From assembly GCA_020848075.1 (NCBI GenBank), contig JADLAV010000064.1:94434-158433 (forward strand): a DNA stretch of 64,000 nt. The letters are read 5' to 3'. The notes under the pieces were generated by a model, which did no database searches, had not been told where the DNA came from, and saw only the letters and a program-made list of their open reading frames with translations. The stretch is from Burkholderiales bacterium (GTDB lineage: Bacteria; Pseudomonadota; Gammaproteobacteria; Burkholderiales; SG8-39). This document shows, one piece after another, positions 17,240 through 25,633 of the stretch (positions within the stretch are counted from its first letter, which is position 1; each line of letters begins with the position of its first letter). The position numbers and the translations under genes are program-made.

Positions 17240-18741
17240 GCCCGGACATCGCCGCGGGTTTCATCGCCGCCACGCTGCCCGGCAGCCTCCTCGCGACGGC
17301 GATCGGCGTGGTGGTCGGCCTGGTCGTCGGAATGATTCCGGGTGTGACGGTGAGCACCGGTATCATCATGGTGCTGCCGCTGACATTCGCGCTGGACCCC
17401 ACCATCTCCATCGCGCTCCTGCTCGGCATCTACGCGGGCGGCATGACGGGCGGCAGCTTCTCGGCGGTGCTGCTGAACATCCCGGGGACCCCGTCGGCGT
17501 CGGCGACGATCCTAGACGGGTACCCGATGGCGCGCAAGGGGGAGGCCGGCCGCGCGATCTCGGTCGCCATCGTTGCGAGCTTCGCGGGCGGCTTCTTCAG
17601 TTTCCTCTGCCTCTACTTCATCGCGCCCAGCCTCGCCGACCTGGCGCTGCGCTTCAAGGCGCCCGACCTCTTCAGCGTCGTCTTCTTCGGACTGTCGGTG
17701 ATCTGCACCTTCGCTGCCCGTTCTCCCGTCAAGGGGCTCCTGTCCGCGGTGATCGGGCTTGCGATCGTGACGGTCGGGCAGGACCCGGTGATGGGAACCG
17801 CGCGGTTCACGTTCGGGAACGCCGAGCTGCTCTCCGGCATCCATTTCCTGAGCGCGCTCATCGGGCTCTTCGCGATTCCACAGCTCGTCGACAACATGAT
17901 CGAGCTCGCGCGCGGCGCGGTGGAGCAGCGGACGAGCACGCGCATGGGATCGCTCTTCCTCCGGCTGGCGGACCTGAAGGCCATGGGGCTCCCGGTGGCG
18001 ATCGGCTCGGTGGTCGGGGCTTTCATCGGCATCCTGCCGGGCGCCGGCGGCCCGATCGCCGCGTTCATCGGGTACGACTACGCGAAGCGGTGGAGCCGGA
18101 ACCCGGACAAGTTCGGCACGGGCTGTGTCGAGGGCGTCGCGGCGCCGGAGTCTGCGAACAACGGAGTGACCGGCGGCGCGCTCATTCCCATGATGACGCT
18201 CGGCATTCCGGGCGATCCGATCACCGCCATCATGATCGGCGCGCTGCTCGTGCACGGGCTCGCGCCCGGCCCGCTCCTCTTCATGCAGCGCGGCGATTTC
18301 GCCTATGCGCTGATCTGGTCCTTCATGTGGGCCAACATCCTCACCCTGCTGATCTCGCTCGCCGGCGTGCGGATCCTGGTCAAGCTGCTGGCCGCGCCCA
18401 AGACGCTGCTGATGCCGGCGATCGCGATTCTCTGCGTGATCGGCAGCTACGCGCTGCGCAACTCCTTCTTCGACGTCTGGATGATGCTCGCCTTCGGCCT
18501 GCTCGCGCTCGCCATGCGGTCGATCGACATGCCGGTCGTGCCCATGCTGCTCGCTCTGGTCCTCGGCCGCCAGCTGGAGGAATACCTGCGCCTGTCGCTC
18601 ACGGCATCGAAAGGCGATCCGACCGTGTTTTTCACCTCGCCGTTCAGCCTCGCGTTCCTGGTGCTGTCGGTCGTCTCGATCGTCTGGTCCTTCGCCGCCG
18701 AGCGCCGCCGCGGCGGCGCCCGGTCCGCGCCGGCTGGCTGA
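17236..18741 (+). CDS. tctA: TctA-family large membrane subunit of TTT transporter
   Basis: 501 residues with about 11-12 membrane segments. The two conserved TctA glycine/proline blocks are present: GLVVGMIPGVTVSTG with GIYAGGMTGGSFSAVLLNIPGTPSASAT, and GAFIGILPGAGGPIAAFIGYDYAKR with GVAAPESANNGVTGGALIPMMTLGIPGD. It forms the ion-coupled channel for the substrate brought by the Bug receptor. It is translationally coupled to tctB. It is intact, and nothing suggests recent transfer. Confidence 0.93.
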   Translation: MSPDIAAGFIAATLPGSLLATAIGVVVGLVVGMIPGVTVSTGIIMVLPLTFALDPTISIALLLGIYAGGMTGGSFSAVLLNIPGTPSASATILDGYPMARKGEAGRAISVAIVASFAGGFFSFLCLYFIAPSLADLALRFKAPDLFSVVFFGLSVICTFAARSPVKGLLSAVIGLAIVTVGQDPVMGTARFTFGNAELLSGIHFLSALIGLFAIPQLVDNMIELARGAVEQRTSTRMGSLFLRLADLKAMGLPVAIGSVVGAFIGILPGAGGPIAAFIGYDYAKRWSRNPDKFGTGCVEGVAAPESANNGVTGGALIPMMTLGIPGDPITAIMIGALLVHGLAPGPLLFMQRGDFAYALIWSFMWANILTLLISLAGVRILVKLLAAPKTLLMPAIAILCVIGSYALRNSFFDVWMMLAFGLLALAMRSIDMPVVPMLLALVLGRQLEEYLRLSLTASKGDPTVFFTSPFSLAFLVLSVVSIVWSFAAERRRGGARSAPAG

Positions 18742-18777
18742 GCGTGGCCGCGCCGACGCGTTTCAAGGAGGAGAAGG

Positions 18778-19788
18778 ATGCCCACTGAACCCGTTCGCGT
18801 CGCATCGATCGGCCTCGGCTGGTGGTCCGACGTGCTGGCCGACGCTGCGAAGCGCACGCCCAAGCTCGAGATCGTCGCCTGTTACACCCGCTCCGAGGAC
18901 AAGCGGCGGGCCTTCGCCGGGAAGTACGGCTGCCGGGCCGCAGCGAGCTACGCCGAAATCCTCGCCGCCGACGACGTCGACGCGATCATCAACACGACGC
19001 CGAACCCGACGCATCTCGAGACGGTCCAGGCGGCGGCCGAGGCCGGCAAGCACACCTTTCTCGACAAGCCGATCGCCACCACGATCCGCGACGGGCGCGA
19101 GATCATCCGCGTGTGCGAGCGGGCCGGCATCGTCCTCGCCGTGGGCTACCAGCGCCGCCGGGAGACGCACTTCCGCTGGATCCGCGACAGGATCGCCGCG
19201 GGCGACTTCGGCAAGGTCGTGCAGGCCGAGGCCAACATCAGCCGCGACCGCGAGGGCAAGTTCGACCTCACCTCGTGGCGCTTCACCGCTGCAGGCATGC
19301 CGGGTGGCGTGATGCTCCAGATCGGCGTGCACTACACCGACGTGCTCGAGATGCTGCTCGGGCCGGTCAAGTCGGTGTCGGGGATGACGGCGCAGCTCGC
19401 GCTGCAGGGGGAGAATCCGGACGTCGCGGGCCTCCTGATGCAGCACGAGAGCGGCGCCGTCTCGACGCTCAACGCGGGCTACGCCTCGGCCTCCGAGTAC
19501 TACCTGATGAACGTCTACGGCCGCGAGATGACCGCCTATTACAGCCTGCACGAGGGGCTGAAGGTGCTCAAGCGGCGCACCACCGAGGCGGTCCCGGTCC
19601 CGACGAAGAAGAACGACACGCTCGTCGAGGAGCTCGAGGAGTTCGCCGAGTGCGTGCGCGGCAAGGGCCGGCCCGAGACGGGCGGCGCGGAGGCACTGCG
19701 CTCGCTCGCCGTCATCCGCGCCGGCGTGAAGTCGGCGCGCGAAGGCCGCCACGTGGCCGTCGCCGAGATCCTCGCGGGCGATGAGTAG
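18778..19788 (+). CDS. Gfo/Idh/MocA-family oxidoreductase
   Basis: 336 residues behind an AAGGAGGAGAAGG ribosome site. The N-terminal Rossmann fold reads VASIGLGWWSDV; the family loop NTTPNPTHLETVQAAAEAGKH and the signature DKPIATT follow. The catalytic Lys is the one in DKP, and an HYTDVLEMLLG helix sits in the C-terminal domain. Members oxidise or reduce sugars, inositols and dihydrodiols; relatives also include the aromatic-pathway LigC, but this protein lacks clear LigC-specific wording. It sits between the TTT genes and a rhodanese and overlaps the latter by 8 bp, so it is probably part of the same operon and acts on the imported substrate or a product of it. Confidence 0.87.
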   Translation: MPTEPVRVASIGLGWWSDVLADAAKRTPKLEIVACYTRSEDKRRAFAGKYGCRAAASYAEILAADDVDAIINTTPNPTHLETVQAAAEAGKHTFLDKPIATTIRDGREIIRVCERAGIVLAVGYQRRRETHFRWIRDRIAAGDFGKVVQAEANISRDREGKFDLTSWRFTAAGMPGGVMLQIGVHYTDVLEMLLGPVKSVSGMTAQLALQGENPDVAGLLMQHESGAVSTLNAGYASASEYYLMNVYGREMTAYYSLHEGLKVLKRRTTEAVPVPTKKNDTLVEELEEFAECVRGKGRPETGGAEALRSLAVIRAGVKSAREGRHVAVAEILAGDE

Positions 19789-20632
19789 CACAGCGATGGA
19801 TGCGCCGATCGTCACCACCGACTGGCTCGCCGCGCACCTGGACGACCCCGGCGTGCGCATCGTGGAGATCTCCTCCAAGCCGGAGCGGGACATCTACCGC
19901 GAGGGCCACATTCCGGGCGCGGTGTGGTTCTACTGGAAGGACATCTGCTGGCACGACACCGACCGCGAGTTCGTCTCGCCGGAGAAGCTCGCTGCGCGTC
20001 TCGGCGCCGCCGGGATCGGACCGGACCACACGCTCGTGCTCTACAGCGACGTGGTGCAGTACGGAACCTACGCGTACTGGGCCTTCACCATGGCGGGGCG
20101 CCGCAACCTCCGGGTGCTCGACGGCAGCCGGACCAAGTGGACGCGCGAAGTCAGGCCGCTCACCAAGGATGTGCCGCGGTACGCGTCGGTGCCGTATGCG
20201 CCGCAGCCCGGCGACGCCAGCATGCGGATCGGCCGCGATGCGGTGCGCGCCGGGCTCGGCCAGCCCGGACGCCTGCTCCTCGACGTGCGTTCGCCGGAGG
20301 AGTACGCGGGAGAGCGCGTGATGGAGCTCGGCAAGTTCGACCACGGCGCCGAGCGCGCCGGGCGCATTCCGGGCGCGGTGCACCTGTACTTCAGGAACCT
20401 ACTCAACGACGACGACAGCTTCAAGAGCCCCGAGGCGCTCAGGCGCATCTTTGAGCGCGTCGGCGTCTCGCAGGGGGAACCCGGCGAGGTGATCGTCTAC
20501 TGCCGCCTCAGCCACCGCGCGACGCTCACCTGGGTGGCGCTCACCAAGCTGCTCGGCGTCGAGAACGTCCGGATCTACGATGGCTCCTGGACCGAGTGGG
20601 GCAGCATCGTCGGGTTTCCGGTGGAGCGGTAG
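19781..20632 (+). CDS. two-domain rhodanese-like sulfurtransferase
   Basis: 283 residues, two rhodanese domains. The C-terminal domain has the active-site loop YCRLSHRA with Cys241; the N-terminal domain has LYSDVVQYGT, with Asp where a Cys would be, the usual inactive partner. It could transfer sulfane sulfur from thiosulfate or mercaptopyruvate to cyanide or a protein thiol in the cytosol. The start overlaps the preceding oxidoreductase (an ATG at 19796 is an alternative). Why a sulfurtransferase ends this operon is unclear. Confidence 0.85.
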   Translation: MSSTAMDAPIVTTDWLAAHLDDPGVRIVEISSKPERDIYREGHIPGAVWFYWKDICWHDTDREFVSPEKLAARLGAAGIGPDHTLVLYSDVVQYGTYAYWAFTMAGRRNLRVLDGSRTKWTREVRPLTKDVPRYASVPYAPQPGDASMRIGRDAVRAGLGQPGRLLLDVRSPEEYAGERVMELGKFDHGAERAGRIPGAVHLYFRNLLNDDDSFKSPEALRRIFERVGVSQGEPGEVIVYCRLSHRATLTWVALTKLLGVENVRIYDGSWTEWGSIVGFPVER

Positions 20633-20749
20633 AGCGCGCCGCCATTCCCGCGCTCACGCGCGTGCATGCCGGCGGCGCAGCTCGCCGGCGACCGGGAACG
20701 CGGCGAGGGCGAGGCCGGCGAAGGCGGCGGCGGGAGCCCACCACGCGGG

Positions 20750-20778
20750 CCATCTCCGCGGGGTGAGAAGGGAGATGG
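20750..20778. terminator. hairpin between convergent rhodanese and kup genes
   Basis: CCATCTCC and GGAGATGG form a perfect 8-bp stem across a 13-base loop in the convergent gap 20633-20784. There is no U-run on either side, so intrinsic termination is only possible. Confidence 0.3.
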
Positions 20779-20784
20779 CGATCG

Positions 20785-22683
20785 CTACAGCGTGAGCTGC
20801 GTCCCGAGCTCGATCACGCGGTCGGGCGGCAGCTTGAAGTATTCGGCGGCACTCTGGCTGTTGCGCTGCATCCAGCGGAACAGCCGCCGTCGCCACGTGA
20901 AGAGCCCAGGGCGCTCCGCCAGCGCGATCGTCGACTTGCCGAGGAAGAAGGTCGTTTCGTTGCGCTCGAAGACCAGGCCGTGGCGCGCGAGCAGGGCGAG
21001 CGCGCGCAGCGCGTCGGGCTCCTCCATGAAGCCGTACCGCACCGTGGCCTGGTAGGCGCGCTGCGGCGCCAGCACCGTCACCTCGGTGCGCTCAGAGTCG
21101 GGCAGGCGCGGGACGTCGGCGTCCGCGATCGTGAAGAAGACGACGCGCTCGTGCAGCACCTTGTTGTGCTTCAGGTTGTGCAGCATCGTGATCGGCACCG
21201 ACGCCGGGTCGGCCGAGAAGAAGATGGCCGTGCCGGACACCGTCGCGACGTCGCCGAGATGCTCGAAGAATCCCTCGAGCGGCGCGCGCTTGCGCGCCGC
21301 GTCGGCGTTCACGATCTCGGTCGCGCGCTTCCAGGTGGTGAGCAGCGTGAAGATCGCCAGGCCGCACAGCAGCGGGAACCAGCCGCCGGCCGGGATCTTG
21401 ACGGCGTTCGACGCGAGGAAGAGCAGCTCGACCAGGCCGATCGTGGTGAGCCCGGCCAGGAGAAGCGGGTTGGCGCGGCGGGGCAGCGAGAGAACGAGGA
21501 TGAAGATCAGCACCGTCTCGAGCACCATCGTGCCCGACACCGCGACGCCGTACGCGGCCGCGAGCCCGCTCGACGTGCCGAACCCCACCACGAGCAGGAC
21601 GACCAGGCATAGCATGAGCCAGTTCACCGGCGCGATGTAGATCTGGCCGCGCGTGGTCTCGGAGGTATGAACCGCCGTGATGCGCGGGAGGTAGCCGAGC
21701 CGCGATGCCTGCTGCGTCACCGAGAACGCGCCGGCGATGACTGCCTGGGAGGCGATCACGGTCGCCGCGGTCGCCAGCACCACGAGCGGCGCCAGCAGGT
21801 CGGGCGGCGCCAGCAGGTAGAACGGATTCCGCGCCGCCGCCGGCTCGTCCAGCACGAGCGCACCCTGCCCGAAGTAGTTGAGCATCAGCGCGGGAAAAAC
21901 CAGCCCGTACCACGCGATGCGGATCGGCTTCGGGCCGAAGTGCCCCATGTCCGCGTAGAGCGCCTCGGCCCCGGTGAGCGCGAGGAACACCGCGCCGAGC
22001 GTGAGGAACGCGCGTCCTGGCGCCTCGACGGCGAACGCGGCGGCATAGCGCGGGTCGATGGCAGCGAGGATGCCCGGTCGCGCCAGAATGCTCGCGAGGC
22101 CGAGCCCGGCGAGCACCAGGAACCACAGCACCATCACCGGGCCGAACCAGCGCCCGACGCGCCCGGTGCCGTGGCTCTGGATCGCGAAGACGGCGACGAC
22201 GATCGCGAGCGTCGCGGGGACGACCCACCGGTCCAGCGCAGGCGTCGCGACGGAGATGCCCTCGACCGCCGAGAGCATGGTGATCGCCGGCGTGATCACC
22301 GCATCGCCATAGAAGAGCGAGGCTGCGAAGACCGCGAGCACGCCCACCGTCCATTGCAGCCGCGGGCTCGCCCCGGTCAGCCGGTAAGTCAGCGCGTAGA
22401 GCGCGAGCACGCCGCCCTCGCCGCGGTTGTCGAAGCGCAGCATCAGGGCGACGTACTTGAGCGATACCACCAGCGTCACCGCCCAGAAGATCATCGAGAC
22501 CACCCCGAACACGTTCGCCTCGGTCACCGCCAGCGCATGAGCGCTGCCGAAGGCTTCCTTGAACGCATAGAGCGGGCTCGTGCCGATGTCGCCGTACACG
22601 ACGCCGAGTGCGCCGACCGCGAGCGGCGCCAGGCCGCCGGCGCGAGCGCCCGGCCCGTACTCTTGAACGGAGTGATCCGCCAT
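20785..22683 (-). CDS. kup: low-affinity potassium transporter Kup
   Basis: 632 residues, near the E. coli length of 622. The N-terminal signature GALGVVYGDIGTSPLYAFKEAF is clear, about 12 membrane segments follow, and there is a cytosolic C-terminal region of about 180 residues (TAIFFSADPASVPITMLHNLKHNKVLHE). It imports K+ with H+ across the inner membrane. It is a monocistronic minus-strand gene facing the catabolic operon. It appears intact. Confidence 0.95.
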   Translation of the reverse strand: MADHSVQEYGPGARAGGLAPLAVGALGVVYGDIGTSPLYAFKEAFGSAHALAVTEANVFGVVSMIFWAVTLVVSLKYVALMLRFDNRGEGGVLALYALTYRLTGASPRLQWTVGVLAVFAASLFYGDAVITPAITMLSAVEGISVATPALDRWVVPATLAIVVAVFAIQSHGTGRVGRWFGPVMVLWFLVLAGLGLASILARPGILAAIDPRYAAAFAVEAPGRAFLTLGAVFLALTGAEALYADMGHFGPKPIRIAWYGLVFPALMLNYFGQGALVLDEPAAARNPFYLLAPPDLLAPLVVLATAATVIASQAVIAGAFSVTQQASRLGYLPRITAVHTSETTRGQIYIAPVNWLMLCLVVLLVVGFGTSSGLAAAYGVAVSGTMVLETVLIFILVLSLPRRANPLLLAGLTTIGLVELLFLASNAVKIPAGGWFPLLCGLAIFTLLTTWKRATEIVNADAARKRAPLEGFFEHLGDVATVSGTAIFFSADPASVPITMLHNLKHNKVLHERVVFFTIADADVPRLPDSERTEVTVLAPQRAYQATVRYGFMEEPDALRALALLARHGLVFERNETTFFLGKSTIALAERPGLFTWRRRLFRWMQRNSQSAAEYFKLPPDRVIELGTQLTL

Positions 22684-22790
22684 GCCTCGGCTAAGTAGTG
22701 GGGGGTGTTGCGGCGCGACAGTCTACCCTCATTGGCGTGGCGAAGGACCGCGCTCCGCGGCTGGCGCGGGCATGATTCTCGGATCGCCGG

Positions 22791-23480
22791 TCAAGCGGGC
22801 GGCTCGTCGACGTAGCGCAGGCCCGCCGCGGCGAGCTTCTCGCGCATGCCGTAGAGGTCGAGGCCGAGCTCGCCGGCGGCGAGCCGCTCACGTGTGGCAC
22901 CCTCCTTCGCCTCGCGCGCGGCCGCGGCAGCGGCCACCTCGGCGGCGGCAGCGCGCGGCACCACGACCACGCCGTCGTCGTCGGCGACCACGACGTCGCC
23001 CGGGTTCACGAGTGTGCCCGCGCACACGACAGGGACGTTGACCGCACCGACGGTCGACTTGACGGTGCCCCTGGCGGAGACCCCGCGCGACCAGACCGGG
23101 AAACCCATTTCGGTGAGGCTCCGCACGTCGCGGCACCCGGCGTCGATCACGAGCCCTTTCGCGCCGCGCGCCCGGTAGGAGGTGGCGAGGAGCTCGCCGA
23201 ACATGCCGTCGGTGTTCCCGGTCGAGAGCGCGACCACGACGACGTCGCTGGGCCGGATCATCTCCGCCACGACGTGCAGCATCCAGTTGTCGCCGGGATG
23301 CGCGAGCGCGGTGACCGCGGTGCCGCAGGCGGCGGCGCCGGGGTAGATCGGGCGCAGGTAGGGCTGCAGGAGCCCGGTGCGGCCCTGCGCCTCGTGGATC
23401 GTGGCGACGCCGTGGCGGGCCAGCCGCTCGACGGCCGCCGCATCCGCCCGGCGGATGTTACGCACTGCGATGGTGCTCAT
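22791..23480 (-). CDS. galC: RraA-fold aldolase, probable 4-carboxy-4-hydroxy-2-oxoadipate aldolase
   Basis: 229 residues of the RraA/HMG-aldolase fold. Visible family elements are [45 protein letters not shown] (the GxxRD/Arg metal and pyruvate site) and [19 protein letters not shown]-terminal extension is as in LigK/ProA/GalC aldolases rather than RNase E inhibitor RraA. The likely reaction is cleavage of 4-carboxy-4-hydroxy-2-oxoadipate to pyruvate and oxaloacetate, the last step of protocatechuate 4,5-cleavage and gallate breakdown. Its ATG overlaps the galB stop (ATGA), which strongly supports the pair. Confidence 0.75.
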   Translation of the reverse strand: MSTIAVRNIRRADAAAVERLARHGVATIHEAQGRTGLLQPYLRPIYPGAAACGTAVTALAHPGDNWMLHVVAEMIRPSDVVVVALSTGNTDGMFGELLATSYRARGAKGLVIDAGCRDVRSLTEMGFPVWSRGVSARGTVKSTVGAVNVPVVCAGTLVNPGDVVVADDDGVVVVPRAAAAEVAAAAAAREAKEGATRERLAAGELGLDLYGMREKLAAAGLRYVDEPPA

Positions 23481-24205
23481 GAGAACTCCTCGGTCACGTG
23501 CGGGAACACGCGCTGGTAGGCCTCGGCGTACTCGATGTGCTTCCTGTTCGAGTTGCGCGCGGCTTGCACGCCGCGATTCAGCGCGACGCGGGTGTAGTAG
23601 TCCCAGAGATACTCCTGCGCGGCCATCAACTCGAAGGCCTGGCGCTTCTTCTCCCACACCGGCGTGATGTCGAGCAGCACCTGCGGCTTCCAGTTGCACT
23701 GCTCGGTCTGGTGCGGCTCGAACAGGAACACCCCCGGCGCGCCGAGCACCTTTCCGCCAGGCCTGTGGCCCATCGCCTGCGCGACGACGCGCGCCTCCTG
23801 TGCGACGCTCGCCGCGAGCGGATGATCGAAGTTGTAGGGATCCTCGAGCGAGTGCGTCAGGACGAACTCCGGCTGCAGCTCGCGGTAGATGTCGGCGAGG
23901 CGATAGATCGCCTCGTCCGGAACCCGCATCGGGTAGTCGCCGAGATCGAAGCACTCGAGCTCGCCGCCGAGAAGATCGGCCGCCGCCTGCGCCTCGCGGT
24001 GGCGCGCCTGCTTCACCTTCTCGAGCGTCATGCCCGGCTCGCGCCACAGCTTCGCCGACTCGCCGCGCTCGCCGTACGAAAGGCACACGATCTTCACCTT
24101 CCAGCCGCGGCTCGCATAGAGCGCGATCGCGCCCCCCGCGCGCCACACGAAGTCCGCCGAATGGGCGCTCACCACGAGCGCGGTCTTGGCTGTCTCACTT
24201 GTCAT
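23477..24205 (-). CDS. galB: PIG-L/LmbE-family hydrolase fold, probable 4-oxalomesaconate hydratase
   Basis: 242 residues. The LmbE metal motif is at the start ([15 protein letters not shown]; the usual AHPDD is AHSAD here, as in GalB-type members), with [18 protein letters not shown] and [17 protein letters not shown], where the second metal-binding histidines lie. The Pseudomonas GalB enzyme of this family hydrates oxalomesaconate, and the next gene encodes the aldolase that uses its product. AGGAGGAG stands upstream of the ATG. The assignment rests on the galB-galC coupling; another PIG-L amidase is the alternative. Confidence 0.72.
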   Translation of the reverse strand: MTSETAKTALVVSAHSADFVWRAGGAIALYASRGWKVKIVCLSYGERGESAKLWREPGMTLEKVKQARHREAQAAADLLGGELECFDLGDYPMRVPDEAIYRLADIYRELQPEFVLTHSLEDPYNFDHPLAASVAQEARVVAQAMGHRPGGKVLGAPGVFLFEPHQTEQCNWKPQVLLDITPVWEKKRQAFELMAAQEYLWDYYTRVALNRGVQAARNSNRKHIEYAEAYQRVFPHVTEEFS

Positions 24206-24235
24206 CGATTGCTCCTCCTGGGCTGCGTGCGCCGG

Positions 24236-24421
24236 TCAGGCTTTCTGCTCGCCGGGCGACCGATCGTTCGCGGCCGCGTGAGCTGCCGGGTAGATGCACG
24301 TCTCTGCGCCAGGAGTCGCCTGCTTCACGGCTTCGATGATCTCCGGCGGCGCGTGCATGTCCTAGGCGCCGAAGTGGCAGAGCATTGGGCACCTCGGCGG
24401 CGTGTCGAGAAACATGCCGAG
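24236..24421 (-). pseudogene. dienelactone hydrolase C-terminal remnant with in-frame stop
   Basis: The gap between galB and the decarboxylase gene is not empty. On the minus strand one frame reads MFLDTPPRCPMLCHFGA, a TAG at 24364-24362, then DMHAPPEIIEAVKQATPG and AETCIYPAA, ending at a stop at 24238-24236. This matches the end of dienelactone hydrolases (CPxLxHFGxxDxHIPPE, a catalytic-Asp region, then VYPGAxH). The stop falls at the residue just before the catalytic Asp. The N-terminal two-thirds and the terminal region with the catalytic His are missing or altered. It lies head-to-tail with galB-galC, so it was probably once part of that operon. Confidence 0.68.
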
Positions 24422-24453
24422 CGGCGCGGCATGATACCGGCGCGGCATGATAC
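24422..24453. repeat. 16-bp tandem duplication
   Basis: CGGCGCGGCATGATAC occurs twice in perfect tandem (24422-24437 and 24438-24453) at the upstream edge of the dienelactone hydrolase remnant. It may be a scar of the event that removed the rest of that gene. Confidence 0.8.
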
Positions 24454-24606
24454 GACACCGCACCGGCGAGCGGCAACTCGCAGGTGCCGCGCAACGCGAG
24501 TCCGCCGTCGAGGCAATCGCCGGAGACCCAGACCCCCGGCCACGCTCGTCGATGCGGCCGGCGCTTGCCGTTCACCTAAAATGGGCGGCCGCCAGGAGAT
24601 TGGAGC

Positions 24607-25506
24607 GTGCCGATGAGGGATCCCGGAGTCCTCGCCTTGCACACGCTGCTCGGAGACTATCCGGGCACCCGCGCGCTGAAGACGGGCGAGCTTGGCTCGG
24701 CGCGCGTCAAACTCGAGTTCGCCGACGTGAAGGTGCCGAACCGCGCCTTCAAGCAGGTCGTGCGCGAGGGCGCGTTCGATGTCGCGGAGCTCGCGATCGT
24801 GACCTACTTGCAGGCCCGAGCGTTCGGCAAGCCGCTCGTCCTCCTGCCCGCGGTGGTGCTCGGACGATTTCAGCACGCGTATCTGGTCTACAACCCGGCG
24901 CGCGCGCGCCTCGTCCCGTCGGATCTCCCCGGCCGGCGCGTCGGCATCCGCTCCGCGTCGGTGACGACCGTGGCGTGGCTGCGCGGGCTGCTTGCGAACG
25001 ACTACGGCGTCGATCTGGAGCGCGTGCGCTGGGTCACGTTCGAGGATGCCCATGTCGCCGAGGCGCAGGACCCGCCCGGCATGGAGCGGGCGCCTGCAGG
25101 CCGCGAGATCGAGGCGATGCTCCGCGACGGCTGGCTCGACGCTGCCGTGCTGGGCGCGATTCCCGCGCCTGACTCCGGACTGCGGCCGCTCATTTCCGAT
25201 CCGGAGTCGGCGGCGCGCGACTGGCATGCGAAGCACCGCGCGGTGCCGATCAACCACATGGTCGTGGTGAAGCGGTCGCTCGCCGAGGCGCACCCGGATG
25301 CGGTGAAGGAGGTCTACCGGCTGCTTCTCGAGGCGAGGCGCATCGGCGCGCCCACCGCCGCCGGCGAGGTCGAAATGCTGCCTTTCGGAATGGCAGCGGT
25401 CAGGCCGGGCTTGGAGCTGATCCTCGACTACGCATTCCAGCAGCGGCTCATCCCGCGGCGCTGCGCGGTGGAGGAGCTCTTCGACGACACTATGCGGTCG
25501 CTGTAG
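24607..25506 (+). CDS. 4,5-dihydroxyphthalate decarboxylase-like protein (PBP-like fold)
   Basis: 299 residues from a GTG at 24607 (ATG at 24613 also possible; AGGAG and TGGAG lie upstream). The sequence has the two-lobed binding-protein pattern of the Pht5/OphC family: LKTGELGSARVKLEFADV, AFDVAELAIVTYLQARAFGKPLVLLPAVV, PGRRVGIRSASVTTVAWLRGLL, and INHMVVVKRSLAEAHPDAVKEVYRLL. No signal peptide is present, which argues against a transport receptor and for a cytosolic decarboxylase. In phthalate catabolism the product would be protocatechuate, the entry compound for the pathway that ends with galB/galC. Confidence 0.75.
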   Translation: MPMRDPGVLALHTLLGDYPGTRALKTGELGSARVKLEFADVKVPNRAFKQVVREGAFDVAELAIVTYLQARAFGKPLVLLPAVVLGRFQHAYLVYNPARARLVPSDLPGRRVGIRSASVTTVAWLRGLLANDYGVDLERVRWVTFEDAHVAEAQDPPGMERAPAGREIEAMLRDGWLDAAVLGAIPAPDSGLRPLISDPESAARDWHAKHRAVPINHMVVVKRSLAEAHPDAVKEVYRLLLEARRIGAPTAAGEVEMLPFGMAAVRPGLELILDYAFQQRLIPRRCAVEELFDDTMRSL

Positions 25507-25633
25507 CACCCGCCTCGTGGATGGTCACGCGGTGCGGAGGGCGGCACGCGGCGCCGCGGCTTGACCGCGGGGCCGGGTCCGGAATAAGGTCGGCGCAGGC
25601 CGAGCGCGACGCAAAGTCCACCGAGGACGACAG

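Noticed and set aside
18778..19788. Calling the Gfo/Idh/MocA gene ligC
   Set aside because: It shares the fold and the aromatic neighbourhood, but I see no LigC-specific wording and its operon is the TTT transporter set.
20654..20790. Short minus-strand frame after kup encoding a hydrophobic stretch (WPAWWAPAAAFAGLALAAFP)
   Set aside because: No start codon or ribosome site between the kup stop and the segment; likely GC-driven open frame.
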